Shown here: positions 33,480 to 43,587 of the stretch, one piece after another
How positions within the stretch are numbered: position 1 is the first letter of the stretch
How the letters are laid out: every line of letters begins with the position of its first letter
Assembly: GCF_002327185.1 (NCBI RefSeq)
Contig: NZ_CP018624.1
Coordinates: 1,798,001-1,862,000, forward strand
Length of the DNA: 64,000 bases
Source of the DNA: Clostridium chauvoei
Lineage (GTDB): Bacteria > Bacillota > Clostridia > Clostridiales > Clostridiaceae
Direction: 5' to 3'
Program-made: the position numbers and the translations under genes
Notes under the pieces: generated by a model
Told to the model about the DNA's origin: nothing
Database searches by the model: none
What the model saw: only the letters and a program-made list of their open reading frames with translations

Positions 33480-34667
33480 CTAGTCAAAAATAGTTATTGT
33501 TCTATCTAGAATTCCAGTTAAATAAGCCATTACTACTCCATAATTGGTTATAGAAACTTTTTTCTCTTTACATAAATTTATTCTATTCATTACAGTTTTT
33601 CTATTTATCATACAAGCTCCACAATGAATTATTAAGTCAAAATCCTCTATATTTTCCGGGAAATCATAACCTACTCTATATTCATAGTTAAGTTCTGCAC
33701 CTACATACTTATTAATCATCTTTGGTACTTTAACCCTACCTATATCTTCATGAGATACATTATGAGAACAACTTTCTGAAATTAATATTCTAGAATCTTT
33801 ATTTAAGCTACGAATTTTACTTGCTCCATCTATAAAAGAATCAATATCTCCTTTATGCCTTGCAAATAAAATTGAAAAACTTGTTAATTTTATTTCTTTT
33901 GGTACAATCTTATCTACCTTTTTAAATATTTGTGAGTCTGTTATAACTAAATCAACATCTTTAATATCTTCTAAGGCAGATTCTAATTCTGTATCTCTTA
34001 CAACATAACTCTTTATTCCATGATCTAAACAATCTCTTATACATTGGACTTGTGGTAATATAATTCTTCCTTTTGGCGCTTCTGAATCTATAGGTACAAC
34101 CAATATAACATTACCATTATAAGGAACTAAATCTCCTATTATAGGTAATTCTTCTTCATCTTCTTTTATTTTATTTACTATTTCTTCTTTTAGTTTTTCT
34201 ACCCCTTCACCTGTATAAGTTGAAATTAAAATTGCATTACCAAACCTTCTTTTTATCTTTTCTATATTTTCAATACTTAACTTATCTATCTTATTTACAA
34301 CAGTTATATACGGAATATTATATTTCTTAAATTGTAATTTCATTTTTTTGTATGCATCAATTTCTAAATCATCACTGTCTATTATATATAATGCTAAATC
34401 CGTTCTCTTTACTATATCTAAAGTCCTTTTCTCTCTCGTTTCCCCAAGAATAGTATTATCCATAAGTCCTGCTGTATCTATAAATAATACTGGCCCTACT
34501 GGAATTAACTCCATTGCCTTTGATACTGGGTCAGTAGTTGTTCCTTGAAGGTCTGAAACTAATGACACCTCTTGATTTAGTATCTTATTCATTAAAGATG
34601 ACTTTCCTGAGTTAGTTTTTCCATATATAGCTATATGTTTTCTATTTGAATTTGGGGTATTATTCAT
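33480..34667 (-). CDS. hydF: [FeFe]-hydrogenase maturation GTPase HydF
   Basis: 395 residues. The GTPase domain has HIAIYGKTNSGKSSLMNKIL, a DTAG switch and VNKID. The C-terminal cluster-binding domain contains SESCSHNVSHEDIGRVKVP and IHCGACMINRKTVMNRI, which supply the iron-sulfur ligands. HydF is the scaffold that receives the products of HydE and HydG and delivers the 2Fe subcluster to hydrogenase. AGGAGGT precedes the ATG within 15 bp of the hydG stop. It is the last gene of the maturation operon. Confidence 0.96.
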   Translation of the reverse strand: MNNTPNSNRKHIAIYGKTNSGKSSLMNKILNQEVSLVSDLQGTTTDPVSKAMELIPVGPVLFIDTAGLMDNTILGETREKRTLDIVKRTDLALYIIDSDDLEIDAYKKMKLQFKKYNIPYITVVNKIDKLSIENIEKIKRRFGNAILISTYTGEGVEKLKEEIVNKIKEDEEELPIIGDLVPYNGNVILVVPIDSEAPKGRIILPQVQCIRDCLDHGIKSYVVRDTELESALEDIKDVDLVITDSQIFKKVDKIVPKEIKLTSFSILFARHKGDIDSFIDGASKIRSLNKDSRILISESCSHNVSHEDIGRVKVPKMINKYVGAELNYEYRVGYDFPENIEDFDLIIHCGACMINRKTVMNRINLCKEKKVSITNYGVVMAYLTGILDRTITIFD

Positions 34668-34682
34668 AAGTAACCTCCTAAA

Positions 34683-36059
34683 TTATAAATAAAAATCTCT
34701 TTCTCCTTTTTTTAACTTTTCTATATTATTTTTTACAAGCTCTCTAACATCATCTCTTTTAATATTTTCTATTTCTTTTTTAATAAGCTTTTCTGATTTT
34801 TCTAGTATATCCTTATCACCATAATCTAAAGCAAATTCCATTAGAGTCATCATTGCATTTGGCTCACATACATATTGAATATTTCCTGATTTGGCTAGTT
34901 TCATAAATCTTTCACCAGTTCTACCTTTTCTATAGCAGGCTGTACAATAGCTTGGAATATATCCATCATCTAAAAGTGCTTTTAAAACTTCTAGTGGAGT
35001 TCTTTCATCTGAGGTTTTAAATTGTGGAGTTTCTTTTCCTTCTTCTCTCTCTTTATATCCACCTACTCCAGTACTTGAGCCAGCACTTACTTGTGATACT
35101 CCATATTTTAATAATTCTTTTCTCATTTCCTTAGTTTCTCTTGTTGACATAATTATTCCTGTAAATGGTATTGCTATTCTTGTAATGGCAACTATTTTTT
35201 TAAACATGTCATCATCTAATAAATTAGGGAAACTTTCTAAATCCATTCCCTTTGCTTTTTTAAGTCTTGGGAATGAAACTGTATGGAAACCTACTCCATA
35301 TTTTTCTTCTAAATGCTCATTATGAATCATTAAGGATAAAACTTCAAACTTAGGATCTGAAAGTCCGAACAATACTCCTCCACCAACATCATCTATACCT
35401 GCTTCCATAGCTCTATCAAAAGCAGTTAAATGATAATTATAATCTCCTTTTATTGATTTTGGATGCATTTTTTCATAAGTTGGTTTATGATATGTTTCTT
35501 GGAATAATATATATGTTCCTATATTAGCTTTTTTAAGCTTTTTATAATTCTCAACTGTTGTAGCTGCTATATTTACATTAACTCTTCTTATTTCTCCATT
35601 AACATTTTGAGTTTTATAAATAGTATCTAAACATTCTAAAACATATTCTATAGGTGCATTAACAGGGTCTTCTCCTAGTTCTAATGCAAGTCTTTTGTGT
35701 CCCATTTTTTCTAATATTTTAACTTCTTCTATTACTTCATCTTGTGTTAATTTTCTTCTCTTAAATTCATTACAATGTTGATACCCACAATAAACACAAT
35801 TGTTTACACAATAATTACTAACATATAGTGGTGCAAAAATAACGACTCTCTTACCATATATTGAATTTTTGATATCACCTGCTATTTTAAATATCTCTTC
35901 TAATTGTTCTTTATCCTCTACTTGAAGTAATACCGCAATTTCTTTATGTGATAACCCTTTTCTTTCCTTTGCTTTTTCTAATATTTTTTCTACTTCACTT
36001 TTACTAACTTGCTTTGATTCCTCTAAAACTCTCTCTATATATTCACAATCAATAAACAT
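34683..36059 (-). CDS. hydG: [FeFe]-hydrogenase maturation tyrosine lyase HydG
   Basis: 458 residues. The radical-SAM cluster motif is CVNNCVYCGYQH (CX3CX2C). The C-terminal auxiliary cluster is bound by CTACYRKGRTGERFMKLAKS with the preceding segment SYCTAC. HydG cleaves tyrosine to make the CO and cyanide ligands. The ATG overlaps the hydE stop (TAATG), with GGAGG upstream, so the two are translationally coupled. All HydG-defining elements are intact. Confidence 0.96.
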   Translation of the reverse strand: MFIDCEYIERVLEESKQVSKSEVEKILEKAKERKGLSHKEIAVLLQVEDKEQLEEIFKIAGDIKNSIYGKRVVIFAPLYVSNYCVNNCVYCGYQHCNEFKRRKLTQDEVIEEVKILEKMGHKRLALELGEDPVNAPIEYVLECLDTIYKTQNVNGEIRRVNVNIAATTVENYKKLKKANIGTYILFQETYHKPTYEKMHPKSIKGDYNYHLTAFDRAMEAGIDDVGGGVLFGLSDPKFEVLSLMIHNEHLEEKYGVGFHTVSFPRLKKAKGMDLESFPNLLDDDMFKKIVAITRIAIPFTGIIMSTRETKEMRKELLKYGVSQVSAGSSTGVGGYKEREEGKETPQFKTSDERTPLEVLKALLDDGYIPSYCTACYRKGRTGERFMKLAKSGNIQYVCEPNAMMTLMEFALDYGDKDILEKSEKLIKKEIENIKRDDVRELVKNNIEKLKKGERDFYL

Positions 36060-37135
36060 TATTTAATCCTCCTACTCTCTTTAACCCAACTTATATTATC
36101 GCCCCTTGATACTTCAACTCTAAATCCAGCTTTTCTAATCCTTCCTTCTATACATATTCTACATTCAGCAGCTTCATCTCCTGTACATATCTTTCCATCA
36201 TATAAAGAATATTTTTCTCTTACACTTGTTGGAGATAAATTAGGCATTACTACATTTCCTCCAGCTTTTAATCCTTTCTCTCTCCCCATAGGATCAATGC
36301 TACCTAAGGCTGTAGTTGAAGGTAGTAGTACATCAGGAAGAAGTAATCTTACTAATGCTAACATTGTAGTAGTTTTTTCTACTGTTCCAGCCTTTTCATC
36401 TTTAAGAGGTGTATCTTTATGTGGAATAAATGGTCCAATCCCACACATATGTGGTTCTAAATTTTTAATAAATAATAAATCACAAACTAAATCCTCATTA
36501 GTTTGATTTGGTATGCCAACCATAAATCCAGCACCTATTTGATATCCTATTTCTTTTAAGTCTTTTAGACATTTTCTCCTATTTTCAAAACTAGCTCCTG
36601 GATGTAACTCTTCATAAAGTTTTTTTGTTGCTGTTTCATGTCTTAAAAGATATCTATCTGCTCCTGCATCATACATCTTTTTATAAGACTCGTAACTTCT
36701 TTCTCCTAAAGATAATGTTATTGCATTATTAGGATATTTATTCTTTATTCCCTTTATAATCTCTATCATTTTTTCATCTGTAAAATATTCATCTTCTCCA
36801 CCTTGAAGTACATATGTCTTGTATCCTAATCTATCACCTATATCTGCACATTCCATTATCTCATCATAAGTTAACCTATATCTATCTGCATTATTGTTAC
36901 TTCTTCTAATACCACAATAAACACAATTTCTTTTACAAAAGTTAGTAAATTCAATTAGACCTCTCATATATACTTTATCACCATAAGTTTGCATTCTAAT
37001 TTCATTCGCTTTTTGTATAAGATATTTCTTATCTTCACTTTTTAAATTATCTAGCAAAAATAATAGTTCTTCTTTACTGGCATTATTTTCTTTATAAAGT
37101 TTATCAATAATTCTTCTTATATTAATATTAATCAC
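36059..37135 (-). CDS. hydE: [FeFe]-hydrogenase maturation radical-SAM enzyme HydE
   Basis: About 358 residues. The radical-SAM motif is CKRNCVYCGIR, followed by YVLQGGEDEYFTDEKMIEII and GIGPFIPHKDTPL. HydE takes part in building the dithiomethylamine bridge of the H-cluster. The start is unclear: the GTG at 37135 touches its AGGAG site, while an ATT two codons later has ideal spacing (eight bases). It lies between the TM1266-like gene and hydG in one operon. Confidence 0.95.
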   Translation of the reverse strand: MININIRRIIDKLYKENNASKEELLFLLDNLKSEDKKYLIQKANEIRMQTYGDKVYMRGLIEFTNFCKRNCVYCGIRRSNNNADRYRLTYDEIMECADIGDRLGYKTYVLQGGEDEYFTDEKMIEIIKGIKNKYPNNAITLSLGERSYESYKKMYDAGADRYLLRHETATKKLYEELHPGASFENRRKCLKDLKEIGYQIGAGFMVGIPNQTNEDLVCDLLFIKNLEPHMCGIGPFIPHKDTPLKDEKAGTVEKTTTMLALVRLLLPDVLLPSTTALGSIDPMGREKGLKAGGNVVMPNLSPTSVREKYSLYDGKICTGDEAAECRICIEGRIRKAGFRVEVSRGDNISWVKESRRIK

Positions 37136-37143
37136 TCCTATAT

Positions 37144-37392
37144 TTAAATTTCTATTTTAGATATAGCTGTCTTTACTGTTACACCGTTTATATTACCAAG
37201 CTTTCCTGTAAGACTATTAATATCATTTAGTTCTCCGACTACAGTTATTGAAATAACAGCTACCCCTTCTTCAAAAGGTATCCCCATTCTACCTCTTATG
37301 CTTCCTCTAAAAGTTGCTACTACTTCATTAAATTCCTGTTGGCATTTTGCCGGTTCTTCTAATATTGCACTTATTACTGCTATTTTTTTCAT
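37144..37392 (-). CDS. TM1266-family putative iron-only hydrogenase system regulator
   Basis: About 82 residues from the ATG at 37392, which has GAGGTG eight bases upstream; a GTG at 37398 is too close. The ACT-like pattern KKIAVISAILEEPAKCQQEF, GSIRGRMGIPFEEGVAVISI and INGVTVKTAI matches the small protein that commonly precedes hydE. Known members are NikR-C-like and probably bind a small ligand; no DNA-binding domain is present. It is first in the hydE-G-F operon. A paralogue lies at 15975-16223. Confidence 0.85.
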   Translation of the reverse strand: MKKIAVISAILEEPAKCQQEFNEVVATFRGSIRGRMGIPFEEGVAVISITVVGELNDINSLTGKLGNINGVTVKTAISKIEI

Positions 37393-37415
37393 ATACACTA
37401 CACCTCACTTTTTAT

Positions 37416-37459
37416 AAAAAAAAGCCTAGTTTTTCTCTCTCTAAAAGAAAACTAGACTT
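37416..37459 (-). terminator. Intrinsic terminator just upstream of the hyd operon (possible attenuator)
   Basis: On the minus strand AAGTCTAGTTTTCT pairs with AGAAAAACTAGGCTT and is followed by eight T, ending about 24 bases before the ATG of the first gene of the hyd operon. The GH101 gene upstream has its own terminator at 37720-37753, so this second one either controls hyd expression or ends a separate small RNA. Confidence 0.75.
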
Positions 37460-37719
37460 ATTAATCTTAATTATATGAAAAATAAAGCTATTACACCTTA
37501 AATAAGGTTAGCTACTTTAATATCATATTCTTGAAATTATAAATCAACTTCAAATATAATTGAAGCTTCTTATCATTTTCTTTCAGATTAGATTACTCTT
37601 TTCCGTTAGATTTATTACATTAAAATTTAAGTCGCTATAAACAAATATAAAAAGATTTCTCTCTTTATATTTGAATATAATTTACTATCATATCCATTAT
37701 ATATTATTTATATTAAATA
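37460..37719 (-). ncRNA. Structured leader or small RNA upstream of hyd genes
   Basis: About 260 bases without a gene. Minus-strand hairpins are visible at 37481-37515 (AGCTAACCTTA against TAAGGTGTAATAGCT) and 37549-37568 (AGCTTCAA against TTTGAAGTT), followed by the terminator at 37416-37459. A TATAAT at 37701-37696 may be its -10. I compared it by eye with the c-di-GMP, SAM, preQ1, guanidine and NiCo riboswitch cores and found none. It is either a leader of the hydrogenase-maturation operon or an independent RNA. Confidence 0.4.
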
Positions 37720-37753
37720 AGAAACTACGTTAATATAGGTTAACGTAGTTTCT
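37720..37753 (-). terminator. GH101 gene terminator
   Basis: AGAAACTACGTTAA pairs perfectly with TTAACGTAGTTTCT around a 6-base loop, and the minus strand continues TATTTAATA. It lies 33 bp past the stop of the glycosidase gene. Confidence 0.8.
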
Positions 37754-37785
37754 ATGGGCTATATTTCTAGATTTTAAAAATATTC

Positions 37786-40700
37786 TTACTTTCTCTTCTT
37801 ATAAATACTTATTCCTAGTACTGAAGCTATTAATCCTAATATTGAAACTGCACTTGATGGAACTCCTCCTGTCTGTGGTAATTTTCCTCCACTTGTATTG
37901 TTATTTCCTGATGAATTACCGTTATTTGAGGAGCCTCCATTTCCTGTTGAACCTCCATTTCCTGTGTTTCCATCATTTTTAACTATAAGATTATCTAATG
38001 CAGATTTTAAATCTTTTTGAGCCCTTTTTACTTCATCTACTGTAGCCTCTTCATTATCAAAAACATTTTTAGCAGCATCTAATGCTATCATCATATTTTC
38101 CCATGTATTTTCAGTATATTTATTTTTGTCAAGACTATTAGCATCTTTTATTAATGCATCTAAAGCATCCTTATTTGGTTTTAATCTTATTTCCGTATAA
38201 GCTTTAACTAAACCTTCAAATGTTTTTTCAATTTCTGGCTGCATAGCATTTTCATCTACTAACACCTTATTAGAGTTTTCAAGAGCTTTTTCTAAATTAA
38301 CCCAAGTTGATGGAATATATAAATTCTTATCTAAAGATTCTATTTTATCAACCATATTTTTAAGTTCAGTTTTATCACCTTGTTTAAATTCAAGCATATG
38401 AATAATATTCATTAATTTATCAAATACAGAGTCTACTTCTTCTGCTGTAGCACTTGTATTTTCATAAACTTTCTTAGCTTCATCCAATACTTCATTGAAT
38501 TTTTCAATAACTGCTGGAACTACACCCTCAAGAGATCCATTTCCTTTTAACTCTTCAGCATAATCTATAGCTATTTTTAAATGTTTCTTAATTGCTTCTT
38601 GTTCTTGTTTATTAACTAAATTATCCATTGCATTTCTTAATGCTACTTTTGCATTGTTTATTTCTTCTTGAGTTGCATCAGCTTTATTTAATATAGCTTT
38701 TGCATTCTCAAGTGCTACTAACATTAAATTATAGCTCTCTTCTGTATAGTCATCTTTAGATAAAGCATTAGCCTTATCTACATCTCCTTGCAATTCCACC
38801 TTATCAACTTCTGGAGCTACTACATCTCCTCCATCGACTCTTATTAATACTTTATTAGAGGAAACTTTTTTTCCATCTACAGTAACTTCAACCCATATAT
38901 CTGCAGCACCTTTAGAAACCCCAGTAATTTGTCCATTCTCTATTGTAACTACCCCTGGATTTGAAGTTTTATATTCTACAGTTGCAGCTGATAGATCAAC
39001 ATTGTCTCCATTATTCTTTAAAGCATTAGTATAAACTTCTATGGTTTGACCTGATGCTATTTCATTTACCATAGTATTTAAATTAACATACTCTATTGCT
39101 GCATTTTCTATAGATTTATCTATTTCTTTTACATAGATGTTATCTACTATTAACTCTTTATATCCTGCTCCTTTATCAATTGAAATATAATAATCATTAA
39201 TATCTCCAGTTGTAAATTCTTTCTTTACTTCTTTATTATTAGCAGCATCTAATGGAATGCTTACTAATGTTCCTTGAGATTTAGATTTAATATTCATAGT
39301 ATATCCAGGCTCAGCATTTTCTAAATCATATATAAAGCCTAATTCATAATTTTTATTTGGTTCTAACTTAAAGGTTGATTCTTCTGTAATTAACATTTGT
39401 CCAGTTTCGTTTGGTTGTTGGTTAGTTTTAAGTGAGAATCTTCCATCTAATACCCAAGTCATTTGTTGTCTACCTAAAAGATCTCTTTCTGCTAAGTGTG
39501 ATCTATTTGAATGTCCTCTTCCTGGTGCTAAATAGAATGGACTTATTCCTTCATCAACATTTTCAAAATCTTCATAGAATACATATCCATCTCTATTAGT
39601 ATGTCCTGGATTATCCCATATTCTAAAATCATCAACATAAACAGCAGTATCTCCTTCTCCAGTAGTTAAGTATATTTCTGCTCCTGTTGATCCCTTTGGA
39701 ACAGTAAATTCAACTTCTACTCTACTAAAAGTATCATCTATCCACTTAACTCCTTCACCTTGTCTTGGTTGTGCTGTTGTTGTTATTTTATTTGTTATTT
39801 CTTGACTTCCATCTTTCACACCTAAAGTAACATCTCTATTTCCTTCATTTTTTACCCAAGCAGATACTGAATAAGTTACACCTTCTTTTAAGTCTTTAAT
39901 TTGTTGTCTTATTGTAGTTTCTTTTCCTCCAGCTATTTTAACTAAATCATTTCCTTTTCTTTTGCCATTTGTTTCATTTTCTATTGTTACATGTTTTGTA
40001 TTTCTAGCCTTTGTTTCAACATTCCAATAATCAAATGTTTGTGAATCGAAACCAGGATCTTGTATTTGACCCCCTTGTCCCCAATCAGTTATTCTTTTCT
40101 CTTCTACTTCATCCTTCATAACTAAATATGGTGTATTTTGTTCTACATCTAATTGTACTTTACCATTCTTAACCTTTATATCTTTTACAAAGGTTCTTCC
40201 TAAATCACTAAGTTCATATAACTTAACAGTTGAAAGGTTATTCCAATTTTCTGGTAATTGCCATTCTGAACTTGTTCCTAATGGATTCCAATGATAAATC
40301 TTTTCATCTTCTTCTACTGGATTCCATGGTAAGAATAAGTTTGTTTTTCCTATACCAGTAGATCCAATTGAACTTTCAGGAGTTGTTGCTACTAATCTAC
40401 CATCTCTATAGTAATTAATATTTTCTCCTTCTCTTGCTGCCTTAACATTATTTTCAAATATAATCTCATTATCATTCATCTTCATTATTGGGAAATGTTG
40501 AAGGTATTTAGTAGGTAACACCTGATTATAGAATACATCCATACCAAATTCACCTTCGATACTATGCCTAGTTCCCCATCCCCCTGATAAAAGATGTTTA
40601 TTTCCTTTTAATAATGGGTCTGCTAAGAATGAATCTTGAGTATCATTTTTCATAAATCTCATTATCTTGCTTGCATTACCTTTGTTAGGGTATGCAGGGT

Positions 40701-43569
40701 CTCCACCCCAATGAGTCCATGGAACTTGTTGTTCAAGTGGTCCATTCATTTCAGTAGCTAACATATATCCTAATCCATTTATTTTACTTGCTAATTGATG
40801 AGCATTCCATCCATTACCTGTATAAACATCAACATAAACCCAGTTTAGATTTGGCGCATCTTCTTTTAACATATCTAATCTTCTGAATAGCTCACCAGTC
40901 ATTATATCTTGTCTTTGATCTACATAGTATGCCTGATCTAACCATCCCCATCCTGGTGCATTTTCATTTACTATAGCTCCTGGATATTCAAAGGCATCTT
41001 TAATATATTCTGTTGCATTAATATGAACTCCTATTTTAGCATTATACTTAGCACCTTCATTTATTAAAGTATTAAAATCTTCTTTTCCACCTTGTCTTAT
41101 CCCTATATGTCCACCATAATCTGGATGTGAATCATCATGTCCTTCTGCTTGATAACCTTTGTGTAATACTAATTGTCCAAAATTATCTGTAAAGTTTGAT
41201 ATTTTCTTTACTGTATCTAATGATCTTAAGAATGGATTTTGTGTATATCCAATGTTGAATGCAATATAAGATAAATTATTTTTAATATCTTCTCCACCCA
41301 TTGGTACTTTCATATTTTGTCTATATAATATAGCAGCGTCTTGCCAATCTACAATAGAATCTTTATTATTATCTTTTGCAATCATCACTTCTGACCAAGG
41401 AAGTTCACCTTGATATAAATTACTACCTAAGACTGTTGCTTCATCTAATACTTCTCTGTAGGTCCAAGTACCATTAGATATACCTGTTTTTTTGTAAGCG
41501 CCTTCTTCATCCCCTCTATTTTCAGTAGTTAAAACTACTCTGTTACCACCTTCTATAGTATTATTATTTATTGTTACCGCAAAATCATTATTATTTATGA
41601 ATGCATATGTCTTTCCTTTAGCTCCTGTTGCTAAATCACTTACATTTGCAAAATCTTCTATTATATTATTCCAATCTCCTGTTGTAAGAACCGATGCTGT
41701 TTTCCCATTGTCTCTATCAGTTATTGATGCTAAACTTTGCCCTGGAATGTTTAGATATTGAAGTTTAGTCTCCCCATCTTCAATTACTTCTGTAATATCC
41801 ATTCTTAATTTATTTTCTTTAACTGCCATTTTCAACTTAATCTTCATATTAAGTTCTTCAAAGTTTAATGTGTATTCTAAAGACTCTTTATCTATTTCTT
41901 TGGATTTAACTTTTGGAATATATTTATCTCCATTTATTTCAACAATATATAATTGTTCATTTTCCCCTGCTAATACAGATCCATCTTCTTTCCATTCATA
42001 TTGTTTTACTCTTGGAAAATTAGAATCCAAAGTTACTTTCATAATATCTGATTGTATTGTTTTATAGGCTTCATTTACTTCTGGTGGAGCTAAAGGAGTT
42101 AACTCTTCTACTCTTACGTTATCTAAAGTAACAACCTTTGAGCTATGCCAAGCTGATAATCCAACCTTTCCTGCTTCACTTGGGAAATTAGATACTGAAG
42201 TCTTTCCTATTAATTTCCCATCTATCCAAAGTGAAACATTATTATCCTCTAATTTTAATTTCATTCTATAAGTTGTATTTTGTTTAAGTTTAAATGAACC
42301 TGGGAATCCACCATAAGTTTCTTGTCCATTATTTTTTGCCTTCCAAACCCAAGAACCAGCATCATAACAAATTGCACCCCAGTTATTTGCATCTTTTATT
42401 CTAAAACCAAGTCCAACTCTTCCTAAATCAGTGCTTGTTGAAAAATCAGTTTCATAAATAAAATTCTTAACTGATGGTGAGTTCATATCAACAGCTGTTG
42501 AAACGCCATTCATTGGAACTTTAACAACTCCATTTTCTAATGTTGCAGTTCCTCCACCTTGGATAACTTTCCAATTTCCACTTGTTTCTGGTGTTTCAAA
42601 ATTTGTTTCATAAACAGATGCTTCTGATTTAACTGTTACATTAGCTACAGCTTTAATATCACTTCCCACAACTGATCCATTAACTACAAAATTTCCTGGT
42701 TTTGAGTAGCTTTTATCTGGAATATAGTCCCATTGAACACTTCTAGTAGTTTGAGATCCATCATTAAATGTTACATTAACCTCATCTGGTAATGTCGGTT
42801 TAAGTCTAGGATATGTTTCAACTGAAATTTCCTCTATACTTTCTATAGCTAATTCCGGTAAAACTTCACTTTGTAATGAGCCAAGTTCTCCAGCTTTTAA
42901 ATAATCAACTTTTATATCTTTATTATCATACCAAGTTCTATATCCAAACTTTCCTGCTCCTGTAGGCCAACCTCCTAAATTAACTACATCATTAAATATT
43001 TGTTCTCCATTAACAATTAAAGTAACTTTATTTCCTACAACTCTAACGGTCATAGTTACAGCTTCACCTGGTACAACTTGAGGTCCTACTATATCATCTT
43101 TCCATGCATTAGCAGTTTCTATCAACCACTTTCCACTGTTATTATATCCTATAAAAGCATAACTGCTGGAGCTTGTCCCTCTAAGTACTATTCCAAATCT
43201 TCCAGTAGCAGTTTCCCCTTCAGTTGGATTTAATATAAATCTTACTTCTGCTTCACCATCTACTAATGATGGTGATTGTTCTTCAATAAACACTAAGTTA
43301 TTATCTGTATTATCTCTTTTTATATTTAATACACCTTCATCTTTATTTTTTGAGATTGTACCATTACCTTTTAATCTAGTCCATGTAAGTCCTGAATCAT
43401 CATCATAATTTTGTTCATATAATCCAGTTGCTTTAGCTTCTTTTTCTTGGTGTTCTATAACTGGATTTACCTCAACATTAGCTAATGTATTAACTGGTAA
43501 TTGTCCAATAATGATAGCTCCAGCAATTATATATGCTATATTTCTATTCATACATGATTTCTTTTTCAT
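37786..43569 (-). CDS. Endo-alpha-N-acetylgalactosaminidase (GH101), cell-wall anchored
   Basis: About 1,927 residues. A signal peptide ends near residue 33. Two laminin-G/galactose-binding-type modules occupy roughly 45-230 and 315-500. The GH101 core spans about 520-1180, with nucleophile Asp917 in WVYVDVYTGNG and acid/base Glu943 in LATEMNGPLEQ (numbered from an ATG three codons upstream at 43578). Carbohydrate-binding-like modules, a bacterial Ig-like (Big2-type) domain near 1480-1570 and several FIVAR helical repeats up to about 1870 follow. The end is a sortase signal, LPQTG at about 1900, then a membrane helix and KKRK. It releases core-1 O-glycans from mucins. I prefer the ATG at 43569, nine bases from the GGGGG site. 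Confidence 0.95.
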   Translation of the reverse strand: MKKKSCMNRNIAYIIAGAIIIGQLPVNTLANVEVNPVIEHQEKEAKATGLYEQNYDDDSGLTWTRLKGNGTISKNKDEGVLNIKRDNTDNNLVFIEEQSPSLVDGEAEVRFILNPTEGETATGRFGIVLRGTSSSSYAFIGYNNSGKWLIETANAWKDDIVGPQVVPGEAVTMTVRVVGNKVTLIVNGEQIFNDVVNLGGWPTGAGKFGYRTWYDNKDIKVDYLKAGELGSLQSEVLPELAIESIEEISVETYPRLKPTLPDEVNVTFNDGSQTTRSVQWDYIPDKSYSKPGNFVVNGSVVGSDIKAVANVTVKSEASVYETNFETPETSGNWKVIQGGGTATLENGVVKVPMNGVSTAVDMNSPSVKNFIYETDFSTSTDLGRVGLGFRIKDANNWGAICYDAGSWVWKAKNNGQETYGGFPGSFKLKQNTTYRMKLKLEDNNVSLWIDGKLIGKTSVSNFPSEAGKVGLSAWHSSKVVTLDNVRVEELTPLAPPEVNEAYKTIQSDIMKVTLDSNFPRVKQYEWKEDGSVLAGENEQLYIVEINGDKYIPKVKSKEIDKESLEYTLNFEELNMKIKLKMAVKENKLRMDITEVIEDGETKLQYLNIPGQSLASITDRDNGKTASVLTTGDWNNIIEDFANVSDLATGAKGKTYAFINNNDFAVTINNNTIEGGNRVVLTTENRGDEEGAYKKTGISNGTWTYREVLDEATVLGSNLYQGELPWSEVMIAKDNNKDSIVDWQDAAILYRQNMKVPMGGEDIKNNLSYIAFNIGYTQNPFLRSLDTVKKISNFTDNFGQLVLHKGYQAEGHDDSHPDYGGHIGIRQGGKEDFNTLINEGAKYNAKIGVHINATEYIKDAFEYPGAIVNENAPGWGWLDQAYYVDQRQDIMTGELFRRLDMLKEDAPNLNWVYVDVYTGNGWNAHQLASKINGLGYMLATEMNGPLEQQVPWTHWGGDPAYPNKGNASKIMRFMKNDTQDSFLADPLLKGNKHLLSGGWGTRHSIEGEFGMDVFYNQVLPTKYLQHFPIMKMNDNEIIFENNVKAAREGENINYYRDGRLVATTPESSIGSTGIGKTNLFLPWNPVEEDEKIYHWNPLGTSSEWQLPENWNNLSTVKLYELSDLGRTFVKDIKVKNGKVQLDVEQNTPYLVMKDEVEEKRITDWGQGGQIQDPGFDSQTFDYWNVETKARNTKHVTIENETNGKRKGNDLVKIAGGKETTIRQQIKDLKEGVTYSVSAWVKNEGNRDVTLGVKDGSQEITNKITTTAQPRQGEGVKWIDDTFSRVEVEFTVPKGSTGAEIYLTTGEGDTAVYVDDFRIWDNPGHTNRDGYVFYEDFENVDEGISPFYLAPGRGHSNRSHLAERDLLGRQQMTWVLDGRFSLKTNQQPNETGQMLITEESTFKLEPNKNYELGFIYDLENAEPGYTMNIKSKSQGTLVSIPLDAANNKEVKKEFTTGDINDYYISIDKGAGYKELIVDNIYVKEIDKSIENAAIEYVNLNTMVNEIASGQTIEVYTNALKNNGDNVDLSAATVEYKTSNPGVVTIENGQITGVSKGAADIWVEVTVDGKKVSSNKVLIRVDGGDVVAPEVDKVELQGDVDKANALSKDDYTEESYNLMLVALENAKAILNKADATQEEINNAKVALRNAMDNLVNKQEQEAIKKHLKIAIDYAEELKGNGSLEGVVPAVIEKFNEVLDEAKKVYENTSATAEEVDSVFDKLMNIIHMLEFKQGDKTELKNMVDKIESLDKNLYIPSTWVNLEKALENSNKVLVDENAMQPEIEKTFEGLVKAYTEIRLKPNKDALDALIKDANSLDKNKYTENTWENMMIALDAAKNVFDNEEATVDEVKRAQKDLKSALDNLIVKNDGNTGNGGSTGNGGSSNNGNSSGNNNTSGGKLPQTGGVPSSAVSILGLIASVLGISIYKKRK

Positions 43570-43587
43570 CAATCTCATCCCCCTTAT

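Noticed and set aside
37460-37719. c-di-GMP, SAM, preQ1, guanidine or NiCo riboswitch before the hyd genes
   Set aside because: The conserved cores of these classes were not found by eye; recorded only as an unassigned structured leader.
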